Assembly: GCA_947307375.1 (NCBI GenBank)
Contig: CAMZIX010000039.1
Location: 1 to 10,615, forward strand
Source of the DNA: an uncultured Clostridia bacterium
GTDB lineage: Bacteria; Bacillota_A; Clostridia; Oscillospirales; Oscillospiraceae
Direction of reading: 5' to 3'
Length of the DNA: 10,615 nt
Each line of letters opens with the position of its first letter. Position 1 is the stretch's first letter. A program made the translations under genes and the position numbers. Shown in pieces: positions 1-8,740 of the stretch. The notes under the pieces are model-generated. The model made no database searches. It had not been told where the DNA came from and saw nothing but the letters and a program-made list of their open reading frames with translations.

Positions 1-1484
1 TCGCCGTGGAAATCTTCCACGCCCTGGATGTCGATGAAGGTGGTGAAGTCGTCGCCGTCCTGGATCAGGCCGCAGGAGATGCCGGCCACGGGCGCCTTGA
101 TGGGAACGCCTGCGTCCATCAGCGCGAGCGTGGTGCCGCAGATGGAGCCCTGGGAGGTGGAGCCGTTGGAGGACAGGACCTCGGAGACGACGCGGATGGC
201 GTAGGGGAAGTCCTCGACCTCGGGGATCACGCACTGCAGGGCCTTCTCGACCAGAGCGCCGTGGCCGTACTCGCGGCGGCCGGTGCTGCGCTGGGCGCGG
301 GCCTCGCCCACCGAGTAGGAGGGCATGTTGTAGTGGTGCATGAAGCGCTTCTCTTCCTCTTCCCAGATGGTGTCGAGCTTCTGGGCCTCGGAGAGGGTGG
401 CGAGGGTCGCGATGGAGAGCACCTGGGTCTGGCCGCGGGTGAAGAGGCCGGAGCCGTGAACCACGGGGATGACGCCGACTTCGGCGGCGAGGGGACGGAT
501 CTCGTTCATCTGGCGGCCGTCGACGCGCTTGCCGGCGAGCAGCCACTTCTTGACGACCTTCTTCTGCAGCTTGTAGAGGATCTCGTCCATGTAGTTCATC
601 AGGTCGGGATGCTCTTCGCCGTACTTCTCCTGGACCATGGTGATCCAGTCGTTGACGCGGGCCTCGCGGACGTTCTTGTCGTCGGTGTCCATGCAGTACT
701 CCATGGACTCGAACTCATTGGCCACGAGCTTCTCGAAGAGCTCGTCGTCGAAGGAGGCGTGCTCGTACTCGAACTTGGGCTTGCCGATCTCGCGGACCAT
801 CGTGTCGATCAGGTCGAGCACGGGCTGCAGATGCTCGTGCGCCTCGACGATGCCCTGGTACATGACCTTGTCGGGGACCTGGTCGGCCTCGGACTCGATC
901 ATGACGATCTTCTTGTGGGTGGCGGCGATGGTGGTGATCATGCGGTTGGTCTTGCGCTCTTCCTGGGTGGGGTTGAAGAGGTACTTCTCGCCGTCCCAGC
1001 CGAGCACGATGCCGGCGATGGGGCCGTTGAAGGGCACGTCGGAGATGCTGACGGCGGCGGAGGCGCCGATCATGGCGGTGATCTCCGGGCTGCAGTCGCG
1101 GTCGACGCTCAGCACCTCGCAGGCGATGACGACGTCGTTGCGCAGATCGCTCGGGAAGAGCGGGCGCATCGGGCGGTCGATCAGGCGGGAGGCCAGCACG
1201 GCGGGCAGGCTGGGCTTGCCCTCACGGCGCATGAAGCTGCCGGGGATGCGGCCGACGGCGTAGAGCTTCTCGTTGAAGTCCACGGCGAGGGGGAAGTAGT
1301 CGATGCCGTCCTTCGGGCGGGCGGAGGCGGTGCAGGTGACGAGCACGGTGGTCTCGCCGTAGCGGACCAGGACGGCCGCGTTGCAGAGCTCGGCCATCTT
1401 GCCCACTTCCATGGACAGGGGGCGGCCCTCGTACATCATCTCATACTTGCGGTAATTCGGGAACTGCTTGTTGGTGATGATCAT
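1..1484 (-). CDS. pnp: Polynucleotide phosphorylase (PNPase), 5' part, cut by left edge
   Basis: PNPase degrades RNA 3'-to-5' by phosphorolysis and works as a trimer in the cytoplasm, in mRNA turnover. The first 494 codons are visible, reading from ATG at 1484 with an AAAGGAA ribosome binding site at 1492-1498. The N-terminal RNase PH-like domain (about residues 1-140), a helical linker, and much of the second RNase PH-like domain are present. Diagnostic motifs are FTRGQTQ (348-354), RRE-Y-GHGAL (from 403) and the phosphate-binding SNGSTSQ (439-445). The reading frame runs off the window at ...GVEDFHG, just before the GDMDFK segment that carries the catalytic aspartates, so the active site and the C-terminal KH and S1 domains cannot be checked. 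The family is about 700 residues long, so roughly 200 residues are missing. Where many family members read PR(T/V)HGS before FTRGQTQ, this protein reads PVVHGS. The gene lies downstream of rpsO, the usual bacterial order. Identity is very secure. Confidence 0.97.
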   Translation of the reverse strand, partial: MIITNKQFPNYRKYEMMYEGRPLSMEVGKMAELCNAAVLVRYGETTVLVTCTASARPKDGIDYFPLAVDFNEKLYAVGRIPGSFMRREGKPSLPAVLASRLIDRPMRPLFPSDLRNDVVIACEVLSVDRDCSPEITAMIGASAAVSISDVPFNGPIAGIVLGWDGEKYLFNPTQEERKTNRMITTIAATHKKIVMIESEADQVPDKVMYQGIVEAHEHLQPVLDLIDTMVREIGKPKFEYEHASFDDELFEKLVANEFESMEYCMDTDDKNVREARVNDWITMVQEKYGEEHPDLMNYMDEILYKLQKKVVKKWLLAGKRVDGRQMNEIRPLAAEVGVIPVVHGSGLFTRGQTQVLSIATLATLSEAQKLDTIWEEEEKRFMHHYNMPSYSVGEARAQRSTGRREYGHGALVEKALQCVIPEVEDFPYAIRVVSEVLSSNGSTSQGSICGTTLALMDAGVPIKAPVAGISCGLIQDGDDFTTFIDIQGVEDFHG

Positions 1485-1510
1485 GTTTCTGTTCCTTTCT
1501 TTTCGTTCCC

Positions 1511-1557
1511 GGCCCTTCAGCACTTGAAACAGGGCCCGCATGCAGGCGCTCTTTCAA
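1511..1557 (-). promoter_or_regulatory. pnp 5' leader with alternative hairpins
   Basis: The 108-nt stretch between the rpsO terminator and pnp contains two overlapping hairpins that cannot form together. One pairs TTGAAA/TTTCAA (1524-1529 with 1552-1557) around an inner GCCTG-CATG-CGGGC hairpin (1534-1547, one G-U pair). The other pairs 1511-1516 (ggccct) with 1531-1536 (agggcc). A 10-bp palindrome also lies at 1564-1573. No convincing sigma-A promoter is visible here, so pnp may depend on readthrough from rpsO. In E. coli the pnp leader is an RNase III and PNPase autoregulation target; assigning a similar role here is inference only. Confidence 0.35.
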
Positions 1558-1592
1558 ATACTGACCGGCCGGTGTGGTGTTTGGATGAAGGC

Positions 1593-1630
1593 TAAAAATA
1601 TGGGAGGACAGTATTCACTTGTCCTCCCAT
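1593..1630 (-). terminator. Rho-independent terminator after rpsO
   Basis: An inverted repeat, atgggaggac at 1600-1609 with gtcctcccat at 1621-1630, has a loop of about 11 nt. On the minus strand it is followed by ATTTTTAG, a U-rich tail. It starts 36 nt past the rpsO stop codon and lies between rpsO and pnp. It would end most rpsO transcripts and let only some reach pnp. Confidence 0.85.
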
Positions 1631-1666
1631 CAAACCTTCATACGCTTCAGATTTGAACGTCCGGAA

Positions 1667-1933
1667 TTACTTGCGGATGTTCAGCTTGGCGATGATCGCG
1701 CGGTAACGCTCGATGTCCTTCTTCGCCAGATAGTCCAGCATGCGGCGGCGCTTGCCGACGAGCTGGTACATGCCCAGACGGCTGTGGTCGTCGTTGGGAT
1801 GCTGCTTCAGGTGCTCGGTGAGCTCGCGGATACGCTCGGTCCAGATGGCGACCTGGACCTCGGGAGAGCCGGTGTCGCCCTCGTGCACGGCATTGGCTTC
1901 GATAACGCCGGTCTTCTTTTCCTTGGTGATCAT
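1667..1933 (-). CDS. rpsO: 30S ribosomal protein S15
   Basis: S15 binds the central domain of 16S rRNA early in 30S assembly. The protein is 88 residues, the normal family size (88-89). Family rRNA-contact residues are present: T21, G22 and Q27 in the GDTGSPEVQ segment, H41, D48, and S51 in the DDHSR segment. The KRRRMLDYL and IERYRAIIAKLNIRK segments also fit. The start is ATG at 1933, preceded by a strong GAAAGGGG ribosome binding site (1942-1949). A TTG codon further upstream is in frame but would begin inside that site, so it is not the start. The HSRLGM segment differs from the common HSRRGL. The gene has its own promoter, a structured leader and a terminator, and pnp follows downstream. 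Identity is very secure. Confidence 0.97.
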   Translation of the reverse strand: MITKEKKTGVIEANAVHEGDTGSPEVQVAIWTERIRELTEHLKQHPNDDHSRLGMYQLVGKRRRMLDYLAKKDIERYRAIIAKLNIRK

Positions 1934-2037
1934 AGTTATTACCCCTTTCAAAGATATCTATACCCAGCGGCCGGGACGCGGGGCGGAAAGGACGCCGCAT
2001 CAGCGGCATGACCCCGGATCGCAGCGCGCGGGCGTTC
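1934..2037 (-). promoter_or_regulatory. Structured rpsO 5' leader, candidate S15 autoregulatory element
   Basis: The predicted untranslated leader is about 100 nt. It contains a perfect 5-bp hairpin GCCGC-TGAT-GCGGC (1994-2007) enclosed by a CCGGG/CCCGG pairing (2013-2017 with 1971-1975). A CCTTTC segment (1986-1991) inside the enclosed region is complementary to GAAAGG of the rpsO ribosome binding site (1944-1949), so a pseudoknot or sequestering helix is possible. S15 is known to repress its own mRNA through structured leaders in several bacterial groups, using different RNA folds. The base pairs are read from the sequence; the regulatory role is inference. Confidence 0.45.
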
Positions 2038-2043
2038 CGTAGC

Positions 2044-2072
2044 ATATTAGCATGGAAGCGGCGGGATGTCAA
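2044..2072 (-). promoter_or_regulatory. Sigma-A promoter of rpsO
   Basis: On the minus strand a perfect -35 box TTGACA (2067-2072) is separated by 17 bp from TAATAT (2044-2049), one mismatch from the -10 consensus. Transcription should begin near 2037, giving a leader of about 100 nt. The strength fits a ribosomal protein gene. Confidence 0.9.
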
Positions 2073-2087
2073 CAGAAAAATCCCGCC
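2060..2087. repeat. Inverted repeat overlapping the rpsO -35 box
   Basis: A perfect 8-bp inverted repeat, ggcgggat at 2060-2067 and atcccgcc at 2080-2087, has a 12-bp spacer containing almost all of the rpsO -35 box. Neither strand has a U-tract next to it, so it is not a terminator. It could be an operator or could be chance in GC-rich DNA. Confidence 0.4.
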
Positions 2088-2129
2088 CGCGCCACATTTC
2101 TGCGCAGTTTTTTACCGGCAAGTGCCGCA

Positions 2130-2158
2130 TTGCTTTCCTGCCGCGTCTGTGTTATAGT
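2130..2158 (+). promoter_or_regulatory. Sigma-A promoter of the CotH-family lipoprotein gene
   Basis: The -35 box TTGCTT (2130-2135) is 17 bp from TATAGT (2153-2158); an overlapping TATAAT lies at 2158-2163. Transcription would begin near 2165, giving a leader of about 30 nt. The promoter is divergent from that of rpsO. A small palindrome, cggca-ag-tgccg (2116-2127), lies just upstream of the -35 box. Confidence 0.75.
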
Positions 2159-2198
2159 ATAATTTGTATCCCTAAAAAGAGAAATCAGGAGTTCCCCT

Positions 2199-4622
2199 AT
2201 GAATAAACGGATCCCCGCCTTTTTGCTGTGTCTGCTTCTGCTGCTGAGCGCCTGCGCGGCGCCGCAGCCGACGGCGCCCGCGGCGCCGGAGGAGTCTGCG
2301 TCCGCAGCGGAGACAGCTCCCGCAGAAGCGACGCCCCAGCCCGCGTCCCCGGCCGGTCCCGCCGTCTCCTTTGACGACGAAGACATCTGGAAGCTGCGCA
2401 TTTCGGAAGTCATGACGAAAAACCGCGCGACGATCGCCGCTCCGGACGGATGCTTTTATGACTGGGTCGAGCTGCGCAACGCTTCCGACGAGCCGCTCAG
2501 TCTGGAGGGCTGGACGCTCTCCGACGGTCCGGAGAAAGAGCCTTGGCCCCTGCCCGCTCAAACCCTCGCCCCGGGAGAATGTCTCCTGATCTTCGCCGGC
2601 GGCAAGGACGCCGGCGAGGGCATGGCGGACTTCGCGCTTTCCGCCGAGGAGACGCTCTGTCTCTTCGCGCCCTCCGGCACGCTGGCGGACAGCCTTTTCT
2701 GCCCGGAGCTTCGCGCCGACGAAGCGCTCGTCTATACCGCCGACGGCAGCCTGCACACCGAGTTCTGGGCCACGCCCGGCTATCCCAACACCGACGAGGG
2801 CTACGAGGCCTTCGCCGCCGCGCGCGTCCCGGCGGGGCCGCTGGTCATCAACGAGGTCATGACGGCCAATCCCGGCCATCCCGCCTGGCGCGGTGCGGAA
2901 CGCGAGGACTGGGTAGAGATCAAAAACGTCTCCGGCAGCGCGGTGGAGCTGGATGATTACCTGCTTTGGGACGGCAGCCATGAGGACGAGCCCTTCCGTC
3001 TGCCGGCGCTGACGCTGGAGCCCGGGGCCTGCGCCGTGATCGTCTGCGGCGGCGAGGGGGCGGCGGACGCGCCCTTCTCCCTGGACGCCGATCTCGATCG
3101 CCTGTATCTCGGCACGGAAACCGCTCTCTGCGATTATCTTCCGCTCCACGATATCCCCGTGGACGGCAGCTGCGGCCGGCTTGAGGATCAAAACGGCTTC
3201 TTTTACTTCACCGACCCGACGCCCGGCGAGAGGAACGGGAGCGGCTTTCGCATGGTCAGCGCCGCGCCCGCGGCGCTTACCCCGGACGGCGTCTACGACG
3301 GCGTGGACGCCCTGTCCGTTTCCCTCTCCGCGCCCGGCCGGATCTATTACTCGGTCAACGGCTCCCGCCCCAGCACGCTCGACGCGACTCTGGACGGCAG
3401 TCTGTCGCTGAGGAAGACGACGGTCCTGCGCGCCTGTGCCGTGGAGGATGGGAAAGCGCCCAGCCGGGTCGTGACTCTGAGCTATATCATCAACGAAAAC
3501 CACAGCCTGCCGGTCCTCAGCCTGGCGGTGGACGACCCGGCCGTTTTCCGCCGCGTCTACCTCAACGGCATGAAGGGCGTCGAGATGCCCGCCTCCCTGT
3601 CCCTGTATGACGGCGGCTGCGTCTTCACGCAGTCCTGCGGGCTGCAGATGTCCGGCTCCGGCAGCCTTGCGCTGCCGAAAAAGAGCATGGCGGTCCTGTT
3701 CCGCGGCTGCTACGGCGACGGCTCCCTTGACTGCGACCTGTTCGACAGCGGGATCAGCAAGTACGCCTCCCTGCAGCTGCGCGCCGGCGAGGCCTATCCC
3801 ACTACGATCATCCAGAGCGATCTGTTCCAGGACATCTGCCTGTCCATGTCCGACAGCCTGCTGACTCAGCACAGCAAATTCTGCGTTCTCTACATCAACG
3901 GGGAATATTACGGCATCTACTGCATGAAAGAGAAATTCTCCCGCCAGTACTACGCTTCGCTCAAGGGCGTTTCAAAGGACAGCGTGACGATGCTCAAGTA
4001 CCCGGCGGAGGGCACGTCCGCCTTTTATCAGGATCTGATCGTCTTCTGTCACAACGCCGACCTCAGCGACCCCGCGCAGTACCGGGAGTTCTGCTCGCTG
4101 GTCGACGTCGACAGCCTGATCGACTGGTATCTGATCCAGGGGGTCAGCGGCAACACGGATATCGGCGGCAACGCGCGGATGTTCCGCTCCACGGAGAACG
4201 GCGGCCAGTGGTCCTTTGCCCTGTATGATCTCGACTGGGGCTTTACCAACGCCGACTCCATCTTCCGCAACCTGCATACGGATAACTACTACCACTCCGG
4301 TCAGGCGAAGGAGCTCATGGAGGCCGCCATGCAGAGCGAGGAGTTCCGCGACCGCATCCTGACGCGCTATGCGGCGATCTACGACACCTCGCTGTCGAAC
4401 GAGGCCTTCCTGGCGCAGATCGACGCCTATGAGGAGCTGCTCGCGCCGGAGATCGCGCGCGAACGGCAGCGCTGGAGCGGCGAGGAAGCGGGCTGGCGAC
4501 TGCGGATGCAGCAGCTGCGCGACTTCATCCGCGACTACGACCCGGAGCATCTGGCCGTCAGGCGCTTCTGCGAGATCTGGAAGATCTCCGAGGAGACCCG
4601 CCGGCAGTACTTCGGCTGGTGA
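2199..4622 (+). CDS. Surface lipoprotein with two lamin-tail-like domains and a CotH kinase-like domain
   Basis: The 807-residue protein starts at ATG 2199 with AGGAG at 2187-2191. It has a lipoprotein signal peptide (basic N-terminus, Leu-rich core, lipobox LSAC, lipidated Cys19), then an Ala/Pro/Glu-rich linker. Two lamin-tail-like (LTD) beta domains follow: the first from about residue 66 (ISEVM..., D-W-VEL-N, LSDG), the second from about 215 (INEVM..., DWVEIKN). A chitobiase/hexosaminidase C-terminal-like module (about 350-430, with IYYSVNGSRPS) precedes a CotH-like domain (about 436-790). CotH motifs are NGEYYGIYCMKEKF (567-580), N-T-D...N (652-658) and YDLDWGF with D677 and D679. B. subtilis CotH is an atypical protein kinase that phosphorylates spore coat proteins, and its catalytic aspartates lie in the segment matching DLD. 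Here the lipoprotein signal places the enzyme outside the membrane, so its substrate is unknown and a spore role should not be assumed. It is a single-gene unit with its own promoter and terminator. Confidence 0.88.
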   Translation: MNKRIPAFLLCLLLLLSACAAPQPTAPAAPEESASAAETAPAEATPQPASPAGPAVSFDDEDIWKLRISEVMTKNRATIAAPDGCFYDWVELRNASDEPLSLEGWTLSDGPEKEPWPLPAQTLAPGECLLIFAGGKDAGEGMADFALSAEETLCLFAPSGTLADSLFCPELRADEALVYTADGSLHTEFWATPGYPNTDEGYEAFAAARVPAGPLVINEVMTANPGHPAWRGAEREDWVEIKNVSGSAVELDDYLLWDGSHEDEPFRLPALTLEPGACAVIVCGGEGAADAPFSLDADLDRLYLGTETALCDYLPLHDIPVDGSCGRLEDQNGFFYFTDPTPGERNGSGFRMVSAAPAALTPDGVYDGVDALSVSLSAPGRIYYSVNGSRPSTLDATLDGSLSLRKTTVLRACAVEDGKAPSRVVTLSYIINENHSLPVLSLAVDDPAVFRRVYLNGMKGVEMPASLSLYDGGCVFTQSCGLQMSGSGSLALPKKSMAVLFRGCYGDGSLDCDLFDSGISKYASLQLRAGEAYPTTIIQSDLFQDICLSMSDSLLTQHSKFCVLYINGEYYGIYCMKEKFSRQYYASLKGVSKDSVTMLKYPAEGTSAFYQDLIVFCHNADLSDPAQYREFCSLVDVDSLIDWYLIQGVSGNTDIGGNARMFRSTENGGQWSFALYDLDWGFTNADSIFRNLHTDNYYHSGQAKELMEAAMQSEEFRDRILTRYAAIYDTSLSNEAFLAQIDAYEELLAPEIARERQRWSGEEAGWRLRMQQLRDFIRDYDPEHLAVRRFCEIWKISEETRRQYFGW

Positions 4623-4630
4623 TACGATAC

Positions 4631-4672
4631 AAAAACACAGCGCCCCGTCGCATGACGGGGCGCTGTGTTTTT
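4631..4672. terminator. Bidirectional terminator between convergent genes
   Basis: A perfect 19-bp stem (4631-4649 with 4654-4672) has a GCAT tetraloop. Its outer five pairs are A:T, so each strand ends in a run of five T after a GC-rich core (gcgccccgtc). It starts 8 nt after the stop of the CotH-family gene and ends 7 nt before the stop of the deacetylase gene, serving both. Confidence 0.95.
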
Positions 4673-4679
4673 CTGCGGT

Positions 4680-6119
4680 TCAGTTGCTGATCCTGTGGTG
4701 GACCTCCGGGGTCGTCAGATCGATGCCCTTGAAGGTGTATCCGTTCTCGATGCCCCACTGAAGCACCTTTTCCACGACCAGCACGTTCCATCCGCCCGGA
4801 TCGTGCTGCAGGGAAATGGGCGCTGCCTCGCCCTCTTCGCAGATGCGCGCGGCGTTGTAGCGAAGCGTGATGTAGGCCTCGTCAACGTCATAGGCCGCGA
4901 TTTCCGGCTGGATGTTCCAGTCGTAATACCGGTAGCCGATATTGGTCAGATCCTCGGCCAGGGCGGTCATGATGCCCTCGCAGATGCCGATGCTGGCGGT
5001 GTTGGAGCTGCCGCCGACGAAACGGACGACCTGGGCGTAGGTCCCGGTCTGCTCGTAAATGATCTCCTGCATCTTGTCGAAATACTCGAAATACGCCTCT
5101 TCGCTGGCGTAGATGAGGCTGGCGTTGTGGGCATAGCCGTGCAGGCCGATGGTGTGGCCCTCCCGATAGGCGCGGCCGATCATATCGACGTAGCGCGGAT
5201 CGGTATAGGTGACGAAGAAAGTGGCCTTGGCGTCGTACTTGGCCAGCACGTCCAGCAGCGCCGCCGTGGGCTCGGCCGGGCCGTCGTCAAAGGTCAGGTA
5301 GATCACCTTGTCCTGCAGGACGGTCTCGGGCATCTCCGCTTTGACGATCTCGATCGTGCGCGTCGCGGTCACGGTCTGACCGAAGTCGTCGGTCAGCGTG
5401 TAGACCAGCTCATAGTCGCCCGGATGCCAGGGCGTGACCTCGCCCTCGACCTCCACGCGGTCCGAGATGTCCCGTCCGTACATATCGACGGCGGTAAAGC
5501 CCGGATCGTTGAAGCGATAGTCGGCGGTGACCTGCACGCGCTCGCCGTCCACAATGCTCAGCTGCGGCGCCTTGATGCGCTCGACGCTGGTCTCGTTGCC
5601 GGAGCTGTCGCGCACGGTGTAGACGAAGCGGTCCGCTTCCTCTGTCCGCCGCACCTGGTCGGTGAGGTCGCCGTCGGCGTTGTCGGAGGCGGTGTAATCC
5701 CGCTCGCCGGGTTCGCCGAGGAGCGTGATCTCCGGGGGCCGGCTGTCGCGCACGGTCACGGTGCGGCTGACGCTGGCGACGACCTCTCCGTTCGTGACGA
5801 TGCTGTAGTTCACCTCCGAGGTGCCGAGCCTCGTGGTATCGACCGTGGAAGGCTCAAGCTCCAGCGGCTGGCGCGTTCCGTCCGCGCTGACCAGCCAGGC
5901 CTTCGCTCCGGGGTCTTGATAGTCCTCGCCGTATTCCACGACGACTTCCGGATCCCCGACGAGCTCGATCTCGGCGCGGTCCGGCTCCGGCTCGCGTTTG
6001 GGCATAAGAGCCTCGAGGGCCGGGATCGACTCGGTAAAGCGCGGACCGGGTACAAAGAGAATCACGCAAAGCGCTGCGATCATCAGCAGCAGGATCACCC
6101 AAAGGATCGCTTTCTTCAT
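4680..6119 (-). CDS. Membrane-anchored polysaccharide deacetylase with Ig-like (DUF5011-like) repeats
   Basis: NodB-fold carbohydrate esterases remove acetyl groups from cell-wall or extracellular polysaccharide N-acetylhexosamines using a metal ion. The 479-residue protein has an N-terminal membrane anchor (about 3-23) and an extracellular region. About three Ig-like repeats (58-125, 126-183, 184-260) include VEYGEDYQDPGAKA, typical of DUF5011-type modules. The catalytic domain starts near 270: TFDDGP (276-281; D279 a metal ligand), LHGYAH (metal-ligand histidines H327 and H331), RFVGGSS (366-372), YDWN (399-402) and LQHD (437-440). The third motif normally has proline where V368 stands. The start is ATG at 6119, with GAGGA 8 nt upstream; an in-frame ATG at 6146 lacks a ribosome binding site. 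It follows typA by 48 nt on the same strand with no terminator between them, so the two are probably cotranscribed. The exact substrate is unknown. Confidence 0.9.
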   Translation of the reverse strand: MKKAILWVILLLMIAALCVILFVPGPRFTESIPALEALMPKREPEPDRAEIELVGDPEVVVEYGEDYQDPGAKAWLVSADGTRQPLELEPSTVDTTRLGTSEVNYSIVTNGEVVASVSRTVTVRDSRPPEITLLGEPGERDYTASDNADGDLTDQVRRTEEADRFVYTVRDSSGNETSVERIKAPQLSIVDGERVQVTADYRFNDPGFTAVDMYGRDISDRVEVEGEVTPWHPGDYELVYTLTDDFGQTVTATRTIEIVKAEMPETVLQDKVIYLTFDDGPAEPTAALLDVLAKYDAKATFFVTYTDPRYVDMIGRAYREGHTIGLHGYAHNASLIYASEEAYFEYFDKMQEIIYEQTGTYAQVVRFVGGSSNTASIGICEGIMTALAEDLTNIGYRYYDWNIQPEIAAYDVDEAYITLRYNAARICEEGEAAPISLQHDPGGWNVLVVEKVLQWGIENGYTFKGIDLTTPEVHHRISN

Positions 6120-6167
6120 GGCATTCGTCCTCTTTCTTTCTGTCATCTGGGCAGTTTTTTCTGTCGT

Positions 6168-7988
<1,821 letters not shown>

Positions 7989-8025
7989 GTGTTTGTTGCT
8001 CCTTGCTGCGTTCAGACAAAATAGA

Positions 8026-8054
8026 ATTTTATCATCGCATGGAAAAAAATGCAA
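8026..8054 (-). promoter_or_regulatory. Sigma-A promoter of typA
   Basis: On the minus strand TTGCAT (8049-8054) is 17 bp from TAAAAT (8026-8031), one mismatch from the -10 consensus. The spacer begins with a T-run. Transcription should start near 8019, leaving a leader of about 30 nt that holds the AAGGAG ribosome binding site. Confidence 0.85.
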
Positions 8055-8082
8055 CAGGTTCCGCAGATTTTTCCTCCGGTCG

Positions 8083-8111
8083 TTGCTTTTTTCGCGGCGG
8101 CATGCTACAAT
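8083..8111 (+). promoter_or_regulatory. Sigma-A promoter of the yfbR operon
   Basis: TTGCTT (8083-8088) is 17 bp from TACAAT (8106-8111). It is back-to-back with the typA promoter, with 28 bp between the two -35 boxes. Transcription should start near 8118, about 26 nt before the yfbR start codon. Confidence 0.85.
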
Positions 8112-8143
8112 GTCAGAACACCGAAACAGAAAGGCGAATTCCC

Positions 8144-8731
8144 ATGAGCGACAACTTTTTTGCCTATATCTCCCGGATGCGCTACATCGGGCGCTGGAGC
8201 CTGATGCGCAATTCCCTGCCGGAGAACATCCAGGAGCACAGCCATATGGTGGCCGTGATCGCCCATGCGCTGGGCGTGATCCGGCGGGACGTGTACGGCG
8301 TCCCCTGCGACCCGAGCGAAGCCGCGGCCGTCGCGCTCTACCACGACGCGAGCGAGATCCTCACCGGCGACCTGCCGACGCCGATCAAATACCACAGCGC
8401 GGACATCCGCGGCGCCTACCGGCAGGTCGAGGCCCTCGCCTGCGAGAAGCTGCTGGCCACGCTTCCGGCCGAGCTGCGCCCGGCCTATGAGGAGCTGCTG
8501 ACCGGCGAGACGCAGGAGCGCCTGCATGATCTCGTCAAGGCCGCCGACAAGCTCTCGGCCTACATCAAGTGCATCGAGGAGCGCAAGGCCGGCAACAACG
8601 AGTTCCTCTCCGCCGAAAAGCAGACCCGCGCGATCCTCGAAGCCTCTCCCCTGCCCGAGGTCGGCTATTTCCTCGCGCACTTCATCCCCGCCTTCGAGCT
8701 CAACCTCGACGAGCTGGGCACGATCGACTGA
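8144..8731 (+). CDS. yfbR: YfbR-type HD-domain 5'-deoxynucleotidase
   Basis: YfbR hydrolyses deoxyribonucleoside 5'-monophosphates to deoxynucleosides and phosphate in the cytoplasm, and takes part in dNTP pool balance and thymidylate supply. The 195-residue protein matches E. coli YfbR (199 residues) along its whole length: FFAYISR, RW-LMRN, EN-EHS, YHDASEILTGDLPTPIKY, KAADKLSAYIKC-EE, GNNEFL-A, and YF...F-P-F...LDE. Metal and active-site residues are all visible: H32, H67-D68, E71, D76 and D135. The start is ATG at 8144, with an AGAAAGG ribosome binding site (8128-8134). Upstream in-frame codons would lie across the promoter. A DUF896 gene follows 9 nt later and shares the transcript. Confidence 0.94.
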   Translation: MSDNFFAYISRMRYIGRWSLMRNSLPENIQEHSHMVAVIAHALGVIRRDVYGVPCDPSEAAAVALYHDASEILTGDLPTPIKYHSADIRGAYRQVEALACEKLLATLPAELRPAYEELLTGETQERLHDLVKAADKLSAYIKCIEERKAGNNEFLSAEKQTRAILEASPLPEVGYFLAHFIPAFELNLDELGTID

Positions 8732-8740
8732 GAGGCGCGT

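Noticed and set aside
6..1595. Long open frame (529 codons) on the plus strand
   Set aside because: It is antisense to pnp. The translation is low-complexity (Gly/Val/His/Asp/Leu-rich), as expected opposite a high-GC gene, and it matches no family I recognise.
2172..3872. Long open frame (566 codons) on the minus strand
   Set aside because: It is antisense to the CotH-family gene. The plus-strand frame has a promoter, ribosome binding site, lipobox and recognisable domains; the minus frame has none.
6120..6146. Alternative deacetylase start at 6146
   Set aside because: There is no ribosome binding site before it, while ATG 6119 has GAGGA 8 nt upstream and begins a normal signal anchor.
7989..8054. 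N-terminal extension of typA upstream of ATG 7988
   Set aside because: The extension covers the promoter and ribosome binding site. The family starts with MDKLRNIAIIAHVDHGK-like sequence, and AAGGAG is correctly spaced for ATG at 7988.
8003..8143. N-terminal extension of yfbR from 8003
   Set aside because: It runs through both promoters. YfbR homology begins at ATG 8144, which has its own ribosome binding site.
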